Shown: positions 32,402 to 43,432 of the stretch, one piece after another
Numbering within the stretch: position 1 is the first letter of the stretch
How the letters are laid out: every line of letters starts with the position of its first letter
Assembly (NCBI RefSeq): GCF_000715075.1
Contig: NC_134097.1
Span: 127,966,997 to 128,030,996, forward strand
DNA from: Nicotiana tabacum
Taxonomy: Eukaryota > Streptophyta > Magnoliopsida > Solanales > Solanaceae
Direction: 5' to 3'
Length of the DNA stretch: 64,000 bases
Translations under genes and position numbers: made by a program
Notes under the pieces: generated by a model
Database searches by the model: none
What the model was told of the DNA's origin: nothing
The model's input: only the letters and a program-made list of their open reading frames with translations

Positions 32402-33237
32402 TGTAGGCATATAAAATTTATTGGAATTAAATTCATAAAATAATTTGGACTATATTTTAAATTTAAGATATATTAGTTCAAATAAATTTATTGGGCTAAT
32501 ATAATTAGATTATTATATAAGTCCAAATGCATATGAGTTAAATAAATGAGTCCAAATCCATTGGGCTAAAGTAATGAGCCCACTTCATTAAGCCCAATAT
32601 GCCATCTTCCTAGAGGCCCAGTTTGGCGCCACGTGTCAAATGACATGGCGCGCCAAGTCAAACGGAAGAGCCAATGGGATCATGCCACGTGTCAAAATGA
32701 CAAGGCATGCCAAGTCACGCCAAAAGGCCAATGAAATCGCGCCACGTGTGCAAGTGACATGTTCTGCCCAATCAAATGCGGTCATGTCACAATTTAATTT
32801 GATTGGTCGGAAAGAGTTTGTTCTTATACAACTCCTCCCTTCCACAACTATAAATAAGGGTCTTCATAACTCAGAAAAGACACCAGAAGTTATAACAAGA
32901 AGCAAGCAAGAGCTCGTGGATCAAACGCTGCAAATTCCTCCACAAGTTTCAGGCTTCAAGTTCAAGTTCAAGAAATCAAGTGCAAGTTCAAGAAAGAAGA
33001 ACAAATTAAGGTCAAGTTCAAGCAATCAAGCTCAAGCTCAAGAACAAGATCATCGTTCAAGACAACAAATACATATTCAAGATCAAGCTCAAAGGCCCTT
33101 GAATTTATTTACTATTGAAAAGTAGAATCAGAGGATTCATAGAGATTGTGCACTCAAATATTCGAAATAAAATACTACGATTGTTGCGATATTTTCGGCC
33201 TTGATTTTATTTTCTCGACGCAAAATTATTGTCTAAA
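32402..33237 (+). repeat. Gypsy-1 3' LTR
   Basis: It starts TGTAGGCATATAAAATTTATT and ends TTGTCTAAA, where the 5' LTR has TTGTCTACA. High identity to the 5' LTR suggests a fairly recent insertion, in contrast with the several stops inside. Confidence 0.9.
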
Positions 33238-33639
33238 ATGACCTAACTTTTTTATGAAGCAGAAGATGAATGGAGTCAACACAATGTTAAGAGGCTCATC
33301 TTACATCTGTTTGGGTTATTCAAAGAATTTCTTCTGATGTGGCAGTAAAAGAAATTTAAAAGTTTTTTACTATTCTAGGTTCTAATTCGGAGAAACACAT
33401 TTTTTTAATATTGGAGAAATACAAAAGCATTACAGTTACGTAAGATGATGTCGCACCTCTCTTTGGCTAAGGATTCTATTTATCTTTTCTTTTTTTGTGG
33501 CCTTTTTCTCTTATTTATGTCTTTTACACAAAGTAACTCCCTTATAACTTGGTTTGTTCCCCTTCCCTTATTTATGGTCTTTTACACAAAATAACTCCCT
33601 TATAAATTCATTGTATATAAGTTACTATATTAAATACTA
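33238..33639. other. Non-coding, with a ~65-bp direct repeat
   Basis: CTTATTTATGTCTTTTACAC-AA-TAACTCCCTTATAA occurs at 33510-33552 and again at 33567-33609. Nothing else is recognised. Confidence 0.6.
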
Positions 33640-33911
33640 CTCCCTCTGTTTCAATTTAGATGATGTAGTTTAACTCGGCACGAAGTTTAAGAAAAAAGAA
33701 GAAGACTTTTAAAACTTATGGTTTTAAAAGCTTAAGGGGTAAAAGCTTTGTGGGGCCATGACATTTGTTTGATTATAAAAACTTCTCATTAAGAGTAAAA
33801 TGGGTAAAATAAAGTGTTTAAAGTTGAATTATTTCCAAATTTAGAAATGTGTCATTTATTTTGGAATAGACTAAAAAGGAAAGTACCTCATCTAATTTGA
33901 AACGGATGGAG
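33640..33911. mobile_element. Stowaway-like MITE
   Basis: The left end CTCCCTCTGTTTCAATTTAG and the reverse complement of the right end CTCCATCCGTTTCAAATTAG form the terminal inverted repeats, continuing as ATGA. TA dinucleotides flank both ends (33638-33639 and 33912-33913), the mariner/Stowaway target. Length 272 bp, no coding capacity. Confidence 0.85.
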
Positions 33912-33913
33912 TA

Positions 33914-34812
33914 TTAGTTATTGTGTATACTAATGGAGAACTGAAAAGCCACTATCAGTCTTCAAGTTCACCGTATCTTCTCTTTTCCGTCACCAGTGAA
34001 TGCTATTTTTTTAATATATATATATTGTTTATAATTTGCATTGTATGGGACTCTCCCTAGGTTCTTCATAATTTTTAGAAAGCTGTTGCATACAATCTAA
34101 AATGCCACCCAAGCCTCTGCAATCTAACGATATGGGCTTGGCTGATTAAGTCCTTGCATTATCTCTTATTCAGATGATAAATTCGACATTTCTCAATATG
34201 AGTTTGTCTTCCTTTATTACATGTGATAGATACTTTTTTTTGTCTTATGTATTATTTTTTGTTATATAAATTCTCCGTTCACGGGCAATCGAGCAAACTC
34301 GGACAATTTTAATAGCGTCGTAGTTAATGTGTATTTGCATCGTGGCCCCTAGAACTTTTGCTTCTTCATATCGCAAGCGTACCAGATCAATTTTTTTGCA
34401 TAGAGTTTAAACCAGTTTCGTAGTAGCAGGAATATTTGCATTATTTTTAAGTTACAGTACTGATATATTTATTGTTTCCTTTGTAATTGTCTGACATTCT
34501 ATGCTTTGTTTCAGTTTATGTGAGAATATACTACTATTTGGGAAGTCTACAATATTGATCTTTGCACGTATTTTTCTTAGATATTTTATAAGTATTTTTA
34601 ATTATAAATTATTATAACTTATAATATCTTTTATATAGTTTTTAAATCGGTAAATTTTATTTTCTATAACTTGAAGAATTTGTATCTTATTTCACGATCA
34701 ATACTAAAATTTTTGGCTAAGTAACTGTAGGAAAGAGAGGGTAAATAGAGTTTAGAGGAGAAAAATAACATAGGAATTAACAGTAAGAAAGAGGGAGAAA
34801 AAGGAAAGAAAT
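33914..34812. other. Non-coding stretch
   Basis: AT-rich DNA without recognisable genes. The last part (34735-34812) is a GAGGGAGAAAAAGG purine-rich tract that became the target of the LINE insertion. Confidence 0.5.
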
Positions 34813-34847
34813 AAAAAATAATAGAGGATGGAGGAGTAATGTACATG
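34813..34847. repeat. LINE target-site duplication, left copy
   Basis: A 35-bp sequence identical to 41872-41906, starting with six A residues, as expected for nicking at a TTTT/A-type site on the opposite strand. Confidence 0.85.
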
Positions 34848-34972
34848 AGACGTTGAGGAATACTTTAACCAAAATATCTTATCATGGATTAGAGAGAGAT
34901 GCTCTCCCTTCTCTCTAAAAGTTCCCCCATCCAACTCCCCAAAACTATTTAGTTTTTCTTCATCATTCCCCA

Positions 34973-36107
34973 ATGTACACACAAGATAAAAACAACTCAA
35001 CCCAAATGGATTCGACCTTCACTGCCTTAATGGGAGAGACGAACATCCAAGCCTTAACGAAGGAGCAAGCAAACTCCATGGTAACGCCAGGCCCACCCCT
35101 CATTGTCTCCCCAATAGACATGGAAATAAGTATAGATCAACTCCCCAGGGAACTAGCAACAAAAGTAAACGATACACTGGTAACAACCCTACAAAGAGGA
35201 TATCCTTCTTGGATACCTTAATTTCTAACACTAACGCTAACATTGACCCAGAGGGTAGCCAAGTAATAGTACAACAAAACATGGACTCCTACGAATCGGA
35301 AGATGAAACTGATAACTACCCTAACCCAGATTTCTTCATTCCCTTCACCTCATCGGATAAGGAGCGTATATACAAAAACTGGACCAACGCACTCATTATT
35401 AAAATGTTTGGCAGAAGGGTAGTTACCAATTCCTCTAAAAAAACTACACGCACTATGGAGACCAACTAAAATCATATCTTTTGTGGACCTAGGGTGCGAT
35501 TATTACCTAATAAAATTTTCTAAGGAAGAGAATTATAATAAGGCTCTTCATGAAGGACCCTGGTTCATAGGGAATCAATTCCTTACAGTAAGGAAATGGG
35601 AGCCCAGATTTGTAGCCTCCAAAGCTGCGCTAACGTACTCAACTATATGGGCAAGACTCCCAGCATTACCTGGAGTTCTATGACTATGACATACTTTAAA
35701 AAATTGGAGGAAAGTTAGTACAACTAATGCGTATTGATGCCTGCACCAAATCCGCGCTAAGAGGTAAGTATGCTCGACTGTGCGTATTAGTACCCATAGA
35801 AAAATCACTCAAAACCTAAGTTGTGATTGGCAAACACATCCAAAGAATTACCTGTGAGGGTTTCAACCTCCTATGCACAAACTGTGGTAGACTTGGGCAT
35901 AACTTAAGCAACTGCCCATACCAAAACCCTAAAATAGCTGAGCAAGAAGGTACAAATTCACCCAAGAACTTACCCAAGCCAAACACTGTGGAAACAATTA
36001 CACAAAAGATCGACCAATGGACAATTGTATCCCACCAAAGGAAAAACAAAAAATATCAAAATAATTCTCCTAATCCAAACCCTAGTAAAGACCTCGAGAA
36101 CCCTTAG
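34973..36107 (+). pseudogene. LINE ORF1, N-terminal part
   Basis: Readable in pieces with at least three frameshifts (34973-35221, 35209-35469, 35483-35683, 35823-36107). ALIIKMFGRRV and LTVRKWEPRFVASKAALTYS with IWARLPALP mark the DUF4283-type RNA-binding domain. CTNCGRLGHNLSNCPY (about 35879-35925) is a CCHC zinc knuckle. The protein would coat the LINE RNA. Confidence 0.8.
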
Positions 36108-36428
36108 AAAATTACCACCAAAACTCCTAACCTAAGCCTACCACAGTGGCAAAGAACAGATGCAACCTCTGCCTAGAAGCAACCAATGAACCAAAAAGAC
36201 AACAAATACTCCCTGGACAATACTAAGTCTCCAATAGGTAAAACTGGACATTCCTCACACCCCTTCGAAAACTACAACCAACAAAAGGACAATACCCTAC
36301 CCATTGACCTAGGACATTAACATCATCAGGACAAAACCACCCCAGGCTTTTCCACAATAGACTATGCTGCAACCAACCCAAAAAAGCAACTCTCCCTCAT
36401 TAATCCGAGCTTTAACTCACATAAACCC

Positions 36429-37655
36429 TTGGGCATTAACTACCCCCAAACAAAAACCCAAAAGAGCCCTTCATTAATGGAACCGATGGATGAAAGTCAA
36501 AAGAACCAATCCATGGATATAGATCCTACTATACCTATAACTAACCAATACTCCCCATTAATGCAAGACATTATTAGCCCACAAACTAGGAACACCAACC
36601 CACCCCAGCAAGCTAGCAGTCTTTTAGAAAACAAAAATAGTACAAATCAACATCACCCCTTGTCAACCCCATGTCACAATCCCATTAATGAACAAGACAT
36701 CTTGAATCCTAAGATAGACCAAACTTTTTCAAAGCCTAATGACCCAATCAACAGGGCAACAGATACAAGTAGACCTTCATATACTAGTAATGAACCCAAA
36801 TCCCTTACTCTACAAGACACAAATCAAAGCAAAAACAAATCACAAAATGCCAAGGCTACCATCCAACAATCACAACAGGAGGTTTCCCAAGCCTCGAAGG
36901 AACGTTTGGACACAGCCTCAGCAAGTGAACCAAACCCAAACCCCTCTGATCTTCACCACAAGGCCCATCCAACCAGATCATGCTTCCTAATCTTGGTTGG
37001 AATGAGGACTAATGGGCTATGGTTTGAACATAAGCCTACAACCAGAGGGGAGAGAACTAATAGTCCAAATAGAGGATCCAAGCTACCTAGCGCAGATAGT
37101 AGCGGAAGGAATCCAACTAGGCCTAAACAATGCAATGATTCGACCATGGATGAACCCTCACCAGCTTCACCCTATGTCACTGAACCTAGGGCCACACCCA
37201 TCCCCATGGAGCCCCCAAGCATGGTCTCAGCATCCCATGCACAACATATCCAATCCAAACTTACCACTCTACCTGTCCCATGCAAACCGCCCAACCCTAA
37301 CTCCCACTTCTCAAACTACCTTAGCTCAGCAAATACCCCATCAAACCAGCCAGAATCCAAACCCCAGCAGCAACAGCCTCTTAACTCCACTACCCAGAAC
37401 AGTCACACCTCCACCCCTACAGAACTCGAGCCAAGCACAGATGGAAAAGGAGGAAGAAGAACAGAAAGAATAGTGGAGCACGTGGTGTTACGATACCCAA
37501 AAATAATAGCATTCCAAGCAAGAAAAGAAAAAAGGTACATCTTAAGCTGCCTAGTGGATTTGAGGAAGTGCTCCATCTCCATCAGGAAAATGAACCCCCC
37601 AGGATTGTGCCAGCATGCAGTGGTGTTAGTCCCGACAATGTTCACATACTACTGA
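36429..37655 (+). pseudogene. LINE ORF1 C-terminal low-complexity region
   Basis: A 408-codon open frame rich in Asn, Gln, Pro, Ser and Thr without a folded domain. It lies between the knuckle and ORF2, as the disordered tail of plant L1 ORF1 usually does. The segment 36108-36428 has the same composition but is interrupted by stops. Confidence 0.6.
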
Positions 37656-37670
37656 ACACAATGGGAAAGC

Positions 37671-39014
37671 ATGAGGAACAACCAAAGCCCTACCAGCAGC
37701 TATGAAAGAGGAGCTTCAAATAGAAACATAAGCATGAATATGATTATATGGAACTGTCGAGGCGCAAATAGCGCAGAATTCAGACGAGCTTTTAGAGCAA
37801 TGCTGGACTATCATAGACCTAGCATTGTGGCCCTACTAGAAACAAAAATAGAAGACCACCATGTTTTGGTACAAGATTTCGGCTACTCAAACCTTATCCA
37901 AATGCCCGCCAATGGAAACTCAGGGGGCATCGTGCTCATGTGGAACAATGGAGACACAATGGTGGACCAAATTGGAGGAACGAACCAAGAGATACACGCC
38001 ATGGTAAAGGTACGGAATTCAACAAAAAGTTGGTTATGTTCTATTATTTATGCTAGTAACCTATTGGAAGAAAAATTAATTCTATGGCAAAATCTAAAAA
38101 CAGTAGCTAACAACTATAAAGGACCGTGGCTAGTCACGAGAGACTTCAATGAAGTCACTCGTGCCTCAGAAAAGTTTGGAGGTTTGCCCATAAATTATAA
38201 TCTAGTCTCACACTTTCTAGATTGCATGAACCAATGTGGCCTTCTAGACTTAGGGTTTAAGGGCCCAAAGTTTACCTGGACAAACAAAAGGAAAAATTGT
38301 AAAAACATAATTATGGAACGGCTTGATAGATGCATTGCAAACACGAAATGATTAGAACTATTTCAAGAAGCTAGCGTCAAACATCTAACTAGAGTCCACT
38401 CAGACCATTGTCCAATAAAATTAAACCTATACAAAAGCTTCCCTACTAATAGCAATATTTTTAGAATAGAATCTATGTGGCTTTCTCACCCCACCTTTAG
38501 AGCCTTGGTCGATAACTCATGGTCTGACCAACCAAATATAACTAAAGCCATAGACAATTTTTGTTCCAAGGCAATTGAATGGAACAAAAATACTTTTGGT
38601 AACATTTTTAAACGGAAGAGCAAATTACTAGCTAGATTAAAAGGTATCCAGAACACCCCAAACTATCCCCACAGCCAATTCCTCATAAACCTGGAAAATG
38701 AACTCCTACATGAGTATAACATAATACTCATGCAGGAGGAGGACTTCTGGAAACTCAAATCCAGGGTTCAGTAGATCCAGGATGGAGACACTAACACAAA
38801 ATTCTTCCACATTACCACAATGCAAAGAAGGAAAAATAGAATTATCTGTCTAAAAGATGAAGCAGAGAATTGGCTCCAAGATCAAAAGCCCATCAAAGAC
38901 CTAATTATTAACTACTACCAAAACCTCTATACTATGGGTCACAATCAATCCTCGCTCAATAATATCTACATGTCCTACAATACTAAAATTAGTGACCAAG
39001 ACCATCCAACCTAA
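37671..39014 (+). pseudogene. LINE ORF2, endonuclease part
   Basis: APE-type endonuclease motifs in order: IIWNCRGANS, VALLETKIED, GGIVLMWNN, WLVTRDFNEVTRA, GPKFTWTNKR, LDRCIAN and HSDHCPI (about 38399-38420). Catalytic Asn, Glu, Asp and His are kept. TGA at 38349 and TAG at 38772 stand where Trp is expected (KWLELFQEA and QWIQDGDTNTKFFH). The Gly of GDFNE is Arg here. It nicks target DNA to prime reverse transcription. Confidence 0.85.
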
Positions 39015-40080
39015 GTAGTATTCCCTCTATAGAAGAAATAAAAAGGGCCCCAGACTCTTTCAAACCCTACAAAGCTCCGGGGTCGGATGAGCTTCATCCT
39101 TTCTTCTACCAGAAATACTGGAAGGAGACAAGCAATCATCTCATTAACTTCTGCCAAGAATCATTCCAATCCAAAAGAATGCTTAAAAGCATGAATAACA
39201 CCTTAGTCTGTCTCATTCCCAAATGTCAAAATGTTGAAATAATTAGGCAGTTTAAACCTATAAGCCTTTGCAACACGGCTTATAAGGTCGTTACTAAGAT
39301 AATTGCTAACCGCATTAAAACCTTCCTACCAAATCTCATTCACCCTACACAAACTAGCTTTATCAAGGGCAGAACAGTTGTTGACAATGCCCTAGTCATA
39401 AATGAGGTACTAGACCACTTTAGGAAAACTAAGGGTAAAAAATCTAAAATGAAGATTAAAATCAACCTGAAAAAACTTTTGACAAAATTGAATGGTCTTT
39501 TGTCAAATTCTCTCTCACCTCTCTTAAATTCCCTCCTGACCTCATCAATCTTATAATGTATTGCATCTCTACCACCATCACAACTATTCTTATCAATGGC
39601 TCGAGAACATGATTCTTTGAACCGTCTATGGGTATTAGACAAGGGGACTCCTTTTTCCCGTATATCTTTATCATATGTATGAAAATGCTCTCTAGGCTAA
39701 TTGACCATGAAATAGATTGCTGTAGATGAACTCCCATCAAAATAGCTCCCAAAAGCCCAGAGTTTTCCCATCTATTCTTTGCAAACAACCTTATCCTCCT
39801 AGCCGAAGCCAACCAAAAAAGCTATAACTCAATTATACACACTATTAACAAATTTTGCAATGCTTCGAGGCAATCTATCAATTTTAGGAAATCAAAAATT
39901 GTGTTCTCCAGGAATACCCCTACGGATTACAAAGATCATATTAGCAACTGCTTTTCAATGAGATATAGTAATAATTTTGGTAAGTACCTGGGTTTCCCTA
40001 TGCCCAATGCCAATCCTACCAAAAATGACTTCCAATTCATCCTAGACAGGATGAATACCAAAAAAGGTTGAAAAACTAAG
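39015..40080 (+). pseudogene. LINE ORF2, reverse transcriptase part, catalytic Asp residues lost
   Basis: Contains APGSDELHPFFYQKYW (about 39075-39120), TLVCLIPK, FKPISLCNTAYKVVTKIIANR, TQTSFIKGRTVVDNAL, then INLKKTFDKIEWSF (family form IDLEKAYDRLEW), [14 protein letters not shown] and HLFFANNLILLAEAN. The last is the FADD active-site box with both Asp changed to Asn, so the enzyme is dead even apart from the stops. Several changes (D to N, E to K, A to T) are G-to-A on this strand. Confidence 0.8.
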
Positions 40081-41100
40081 TTTCTTAATATGGCCGGTAG
40101 GTCAACCCTCATAAAAGCAACCCTAACCGCAATCCCTAACCACGTCATGCAAATATATGATCTCCCCAAAACAACCCTCAACAAGATAGAATCTATCCAA
40201 AGAAACTTCCTATGGGGTAACACGGAGGAAAAAAAGAAATGCCACCTTGTCAAATGGAGCATAGTCACAACGCCTAAAAAGCAAGAGGGCTTGGGTATTC
40301 CCAACACCCATTGGAAAAACTCTTCTTCCAATGCGGCATTAGCTTGGAGATATAGAAAAGAGAAAGAGGCCCTATGGGTCAAAACTATATCTAGTAAATA
40401 TGACCATAGGAAAAGCAAGAATATAGGCTCTCATACTTGGAAGGTCATTAGGAAAGGCTCTGTGATTTGCAATGCCAACACCAAATGGCTGGTAGGAAAT
40501 GGGATATTCATCAACCTATGGCATGATAAATGGATAAATCATTTAGGAGCACTTTGAGACTACATCCAGGGTCCCATTCGTGCTAGGAAACTAGAACTAA
40601 ATCTCTTCTGCATTATCAAAAACGGAATATTCGACCTTAGGAATTTGTCCTTCGAATTACCCCCAGATATAGTCTCCAAGATAAATTGCACTTTTATAAA
40701 ACAAACTACGCCCACTACTGACTCATATACTTGGGACTCAAAGAGTTATAACTGTTTCTCCGTTAAGGCTGCCTACGAAGCAATCTCAGATTTTACTTGC
40801 AATAAAAAAGATTACTCTTGGCTCTGGAAAATCAACTTCTTACACAAATTGAAATATTTCCTTTGGACAGTCTTATGGGACAAGCTACCCACAAAGCATA
40901 TGCTGGCCAAAAGGGGGATTTGCCATGACGACACTTGTAGCATATGAAATAGGGAGACTGAGAACATGGAACATATTTTCTTCCACTGCAGCTACTCTAG
41001 ATCCATCTGGGAACAAACTAATACAAACCATCCCTTCTCTCAGAACTCCTTAGGAAAAGATACCTTGTGTAATTGGCTTAAAAAACAACTCGTATCAAGA
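40081..41100 (+). pseudogene. LINE ORF2, thumb and zinc-binding segment
   Basis: NMAGRSTLIKATLTAIPNH, NKIESIQRNFLWGNTEEKKK and NTHWKNSSSNAALAWRY are typical of plant L1 ORF2 after the RT palm. SVKAAYEAI ... WLWKINFLHKLKYFLWTVL leads to GICHDDTCSI and ENMEHIFFHC (about 40915-40990), the zf-RVT Cys/His segment. Stops at 40074-40076, 40556 and 40947 interrupt it. Confidence 0.8.
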
Positions 41101-41234
41101 AAATCCTTCAACAATCACCTACGTTGGTAAGATTTTCTCCCATTCCTCCTATGACATATTTGGAACTTTAGAAATGGATTCTCTTCCAAGGAATTAAATC
41201 CCCTATCACCATAAGTCAACCCATTAGCAAAGCC

Positions 41235-41818
41235 ATGGAATACTTTTACCTGACAAAAAATCTTAGCCTAAAACCCCCCAAGAAAACTATCCTTGTTAAA
41301 TGGGAGCCTCCAACTCCAAATTTTTATAAACTAAATATTGATGGCTCATGTGTAGGAAACCCAGGAGTGGGAGGAATAAGAGGGGTGTTTAGAGATGATA
41401 GAGCCAATGGATCTTAGGCTTCAATATGAGAATTGACCATGCTACTAACATATATATGGAAATCTTGGCCCTATTCCATGTAGTCAAACTAGCACTAACA
41501 GAAAAACTCTTCCCATTAGTAATAGAGACAGATTGTTTGGAACTAATAAATCTCCTAAATTCTAACAACTGTCTCTACCAAAACTTGATTGATGATTGCA
41601 GGTACCTATTGCAGAAGGTGAATGATCCACAACTGAAGCATGTTTTCAGAGAGGCTAATGGAGTAGAGGACCTATTAGCTAAAAATGGTTGTAGCTTGGA
41701 CACTTTTTGTATTTTGCAAACTTATGCTCTTTCGCGTGCTTTTGTTGTTCATGTACTTAAAAGAGACAGTCTAGGCACTATATTACCTAGACTGATCTCT
41801 AGTTGTAATAACTTTTAG
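41235..41818 (+). pseudogene. LINE ORF2, RNase H domain
   Basis: KLNIDGSCVGNPGVGGIRGV (first Asp), then after a frameshift EILALFHVVKLA (Glu), VIETDCLELINLLN (Asp) and HVFREANGVEDLLAKNG. This is the plant LINE-type RNase H at the ORF2 C-terminus. Confidence 0.85.
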
Positions 41819-41871
41819 CTTGTTGTTTGAATAAATCGTTTATTACCAAAAAAAAAGTGTACATGAGAAAG

Positions 41872-41906
41872 AAAAAATAATAGAGGATGGAGGAGTAATG
41901 TACATG
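41872..41906. repeat. LINE target-site duplication, right copy
   Basis: Identical to 34813-34847. Just before it GTGTACATGAGAAAG resembles the end of the left duplication plus the first bases of the LINE (GTACATGAGA), suggesting a slip during repair. Confidence 0.8.
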
Positions 41907-43080
41907 GCTTTTATGGAATATGAGATTATTTATTATTTTTTCGTTTTTTAGCATCTTTACATTTTTTTTCTGTGTTTTTTTTTAAATTTGAAAAGAGAAT
42001 TTTAGGGAAGCTGAAGTTTCACTATCTTATATGAAATTAAAAGAAATCAAATACTCTTATATTTGTGTATCTAAAATATAATTAAAATATATTAAAACCA
42101 AGTAGACACTCATTTTGTATTTTTTTCTTCAAAAAATACAATAATAAAAAATGCAATCATGTATGCTCTAATTCTAACAAAAATAATTATATTTGTGATC
42201 TCATGAAAATAACTAAATTTCATCTCTGTGTACATGAAAAACTTAACTTATTCTATCTCCACTAAAGTCATAAAAGAAAAAGTTCAGTGATGCTTTTTAT
42301 AACAATTTCACTAGAATTAAAATAAATGTAAGGATAAGGATGCTTGAAACCAGCCGTAGGTTTAGGAACACGTAAGGGTCGTTTTGATAATTTGGAATTA
42401 ATCTTGGTTATGGCCTAAATAGGGATTGGAATTCAAAGTAATTATGCTGCAACCCTATCTTGTAAGTATCACTTAAGTTATAGTATGATAATGCTCCATT
42501 ATCCATAGTTCCACCTCTGTTTCAGAGCAAATTTAAAAACAATCTTGGTATGATAATATGTATTAACAATTGGGGTACTAAATTTGATTTATTTCAGAAC
42601 AATAAATTTTAGTACGAAGTACTTCCCCATTTAATGGATGTTACCCAATGCTTATGTTATGAACACTTCCGATGCCCAATCAGCTATCCTAGTCAGCAAT
42701 CACGTCATGGATCCTCAAGGAACGGGGGAAACGTGAGGCGCAACACGAGAATTCGCAAAAGCTCTAACTGATTTTGTTTGGCAGCCTGGGCAGAGAACGC
42801 GTGCAACAACTATAAATAAGAAAGTAGTAGCTAAAATATGATAGACTAAAATCAGTTATCTCCTCTTCTCATCTCCCTTCTGGTCTATATCTTTAGATAC
42901 TAATTTGTCTCGTTAATTCCTATTATAATATAATTCCATTATTGAGTACTGAGTTTGCTACCTAAATCAGTAATGAGGAGTTGGGTTTACTAGTTGTCAC
43001 AGCTTATAAATTAGTGGGGTCCTAATACAAATACTAACACTGAAAGAGACACAAAAATAGAAAGAAAGGAAGACGGAGCT
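41907..43080. other. Non-coding stretch between LINE and aquaporin
   Basis: AT-rich DNA. CAACTATAAATAAGAAAG at 42808 is a good TATA-box match on the plus strand followed by a pyrimidine-rich stretch, but no coding sequence follows it. It may be a relic LTR or a chance match. Confidence 0.4.
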
Positions 43081-43432
43081 AGTAAGCTCTAGTAGTTTCT
43101 CGAGTTTGCTTTCTTTCTCTTTATTGTTATTTTCTCATACGTATCAGTACGATTTATGTTAATATTGACGAGATTGGTAAGTTTGAAAAAAATAAGACGT
43201 AAAAAAGAAAGAAACACAACATTTACATTATAATGTACGAAGAAAGCAACAAGAATACACAACAGATAAAATGAAAAACAAAAGATAAGGAAATTAAATA
43301 TTGAAAGAAGCAAACATACAAACAGATTTAATTCAAGTACAGTATCCAAAAAAAAAAAAAAAAAAAAGGACACCCTTTTTCCCATTGGAATCCCAAACAT
43401 TTTATCTACAATAATTCCATGCATAAATTTCT

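Larger units (their letters stand above)
18500..33237 (+). mobile_element. Ty3-gypsy (Tat-like) retrotransposon with antisense cargo gene
   Basis: The element is 14.7 kb. LTRs of 839 and 836 bp start TG(C/T)AG-CATATAAAATTTATT and end TTGTCTACA (5') or its mutated form TTGTCTAAA (3'). The flanking 5-mers, ATGGC (18495-18499) and ATGAC (33238-33242), fit a target duplication with one change. Plus-strand order is gag, protease, linker, RT, RNase H, a second RNase H, integrase; the second RNase H and the long 3' region are typical of the Tat lineage. Several in-frame stops and frameshifts show it is not competent now. A minus-strand gene occupies 28297-31101. Confidence 0.9.
34848..41871 (+). mobile_element. 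L1-type LINE, nearly full length, inactive
   Basis: Order: ORF1 (DUF4283-like and CCHC knuckle), ORF2 (APE-type endonuclease, RT, zinc-binding segment, RNase H), 3' end TTTATTACCAAAAAAAAA. The same ~35-bp sequence, from AAAAAATAATAGAGG to TAATGTACATG, lies at 34813-34847 and 41872-41906 as the target-site duplication. A 15-bp extra piece (GTGTACATGAGAAAG) sits between the A-tail and the right copy. Both ORFs carry many stops and frameshifts. A terminal RNase H in ORF2 is characteristic of one plant L1 group. Confidence 0.9.

Noticed and set aside
42808..42900. Plus-strand promoter downstream of the aquaporin
   Set aside because: TATA match is good but no reading frame or transcript feature follows.
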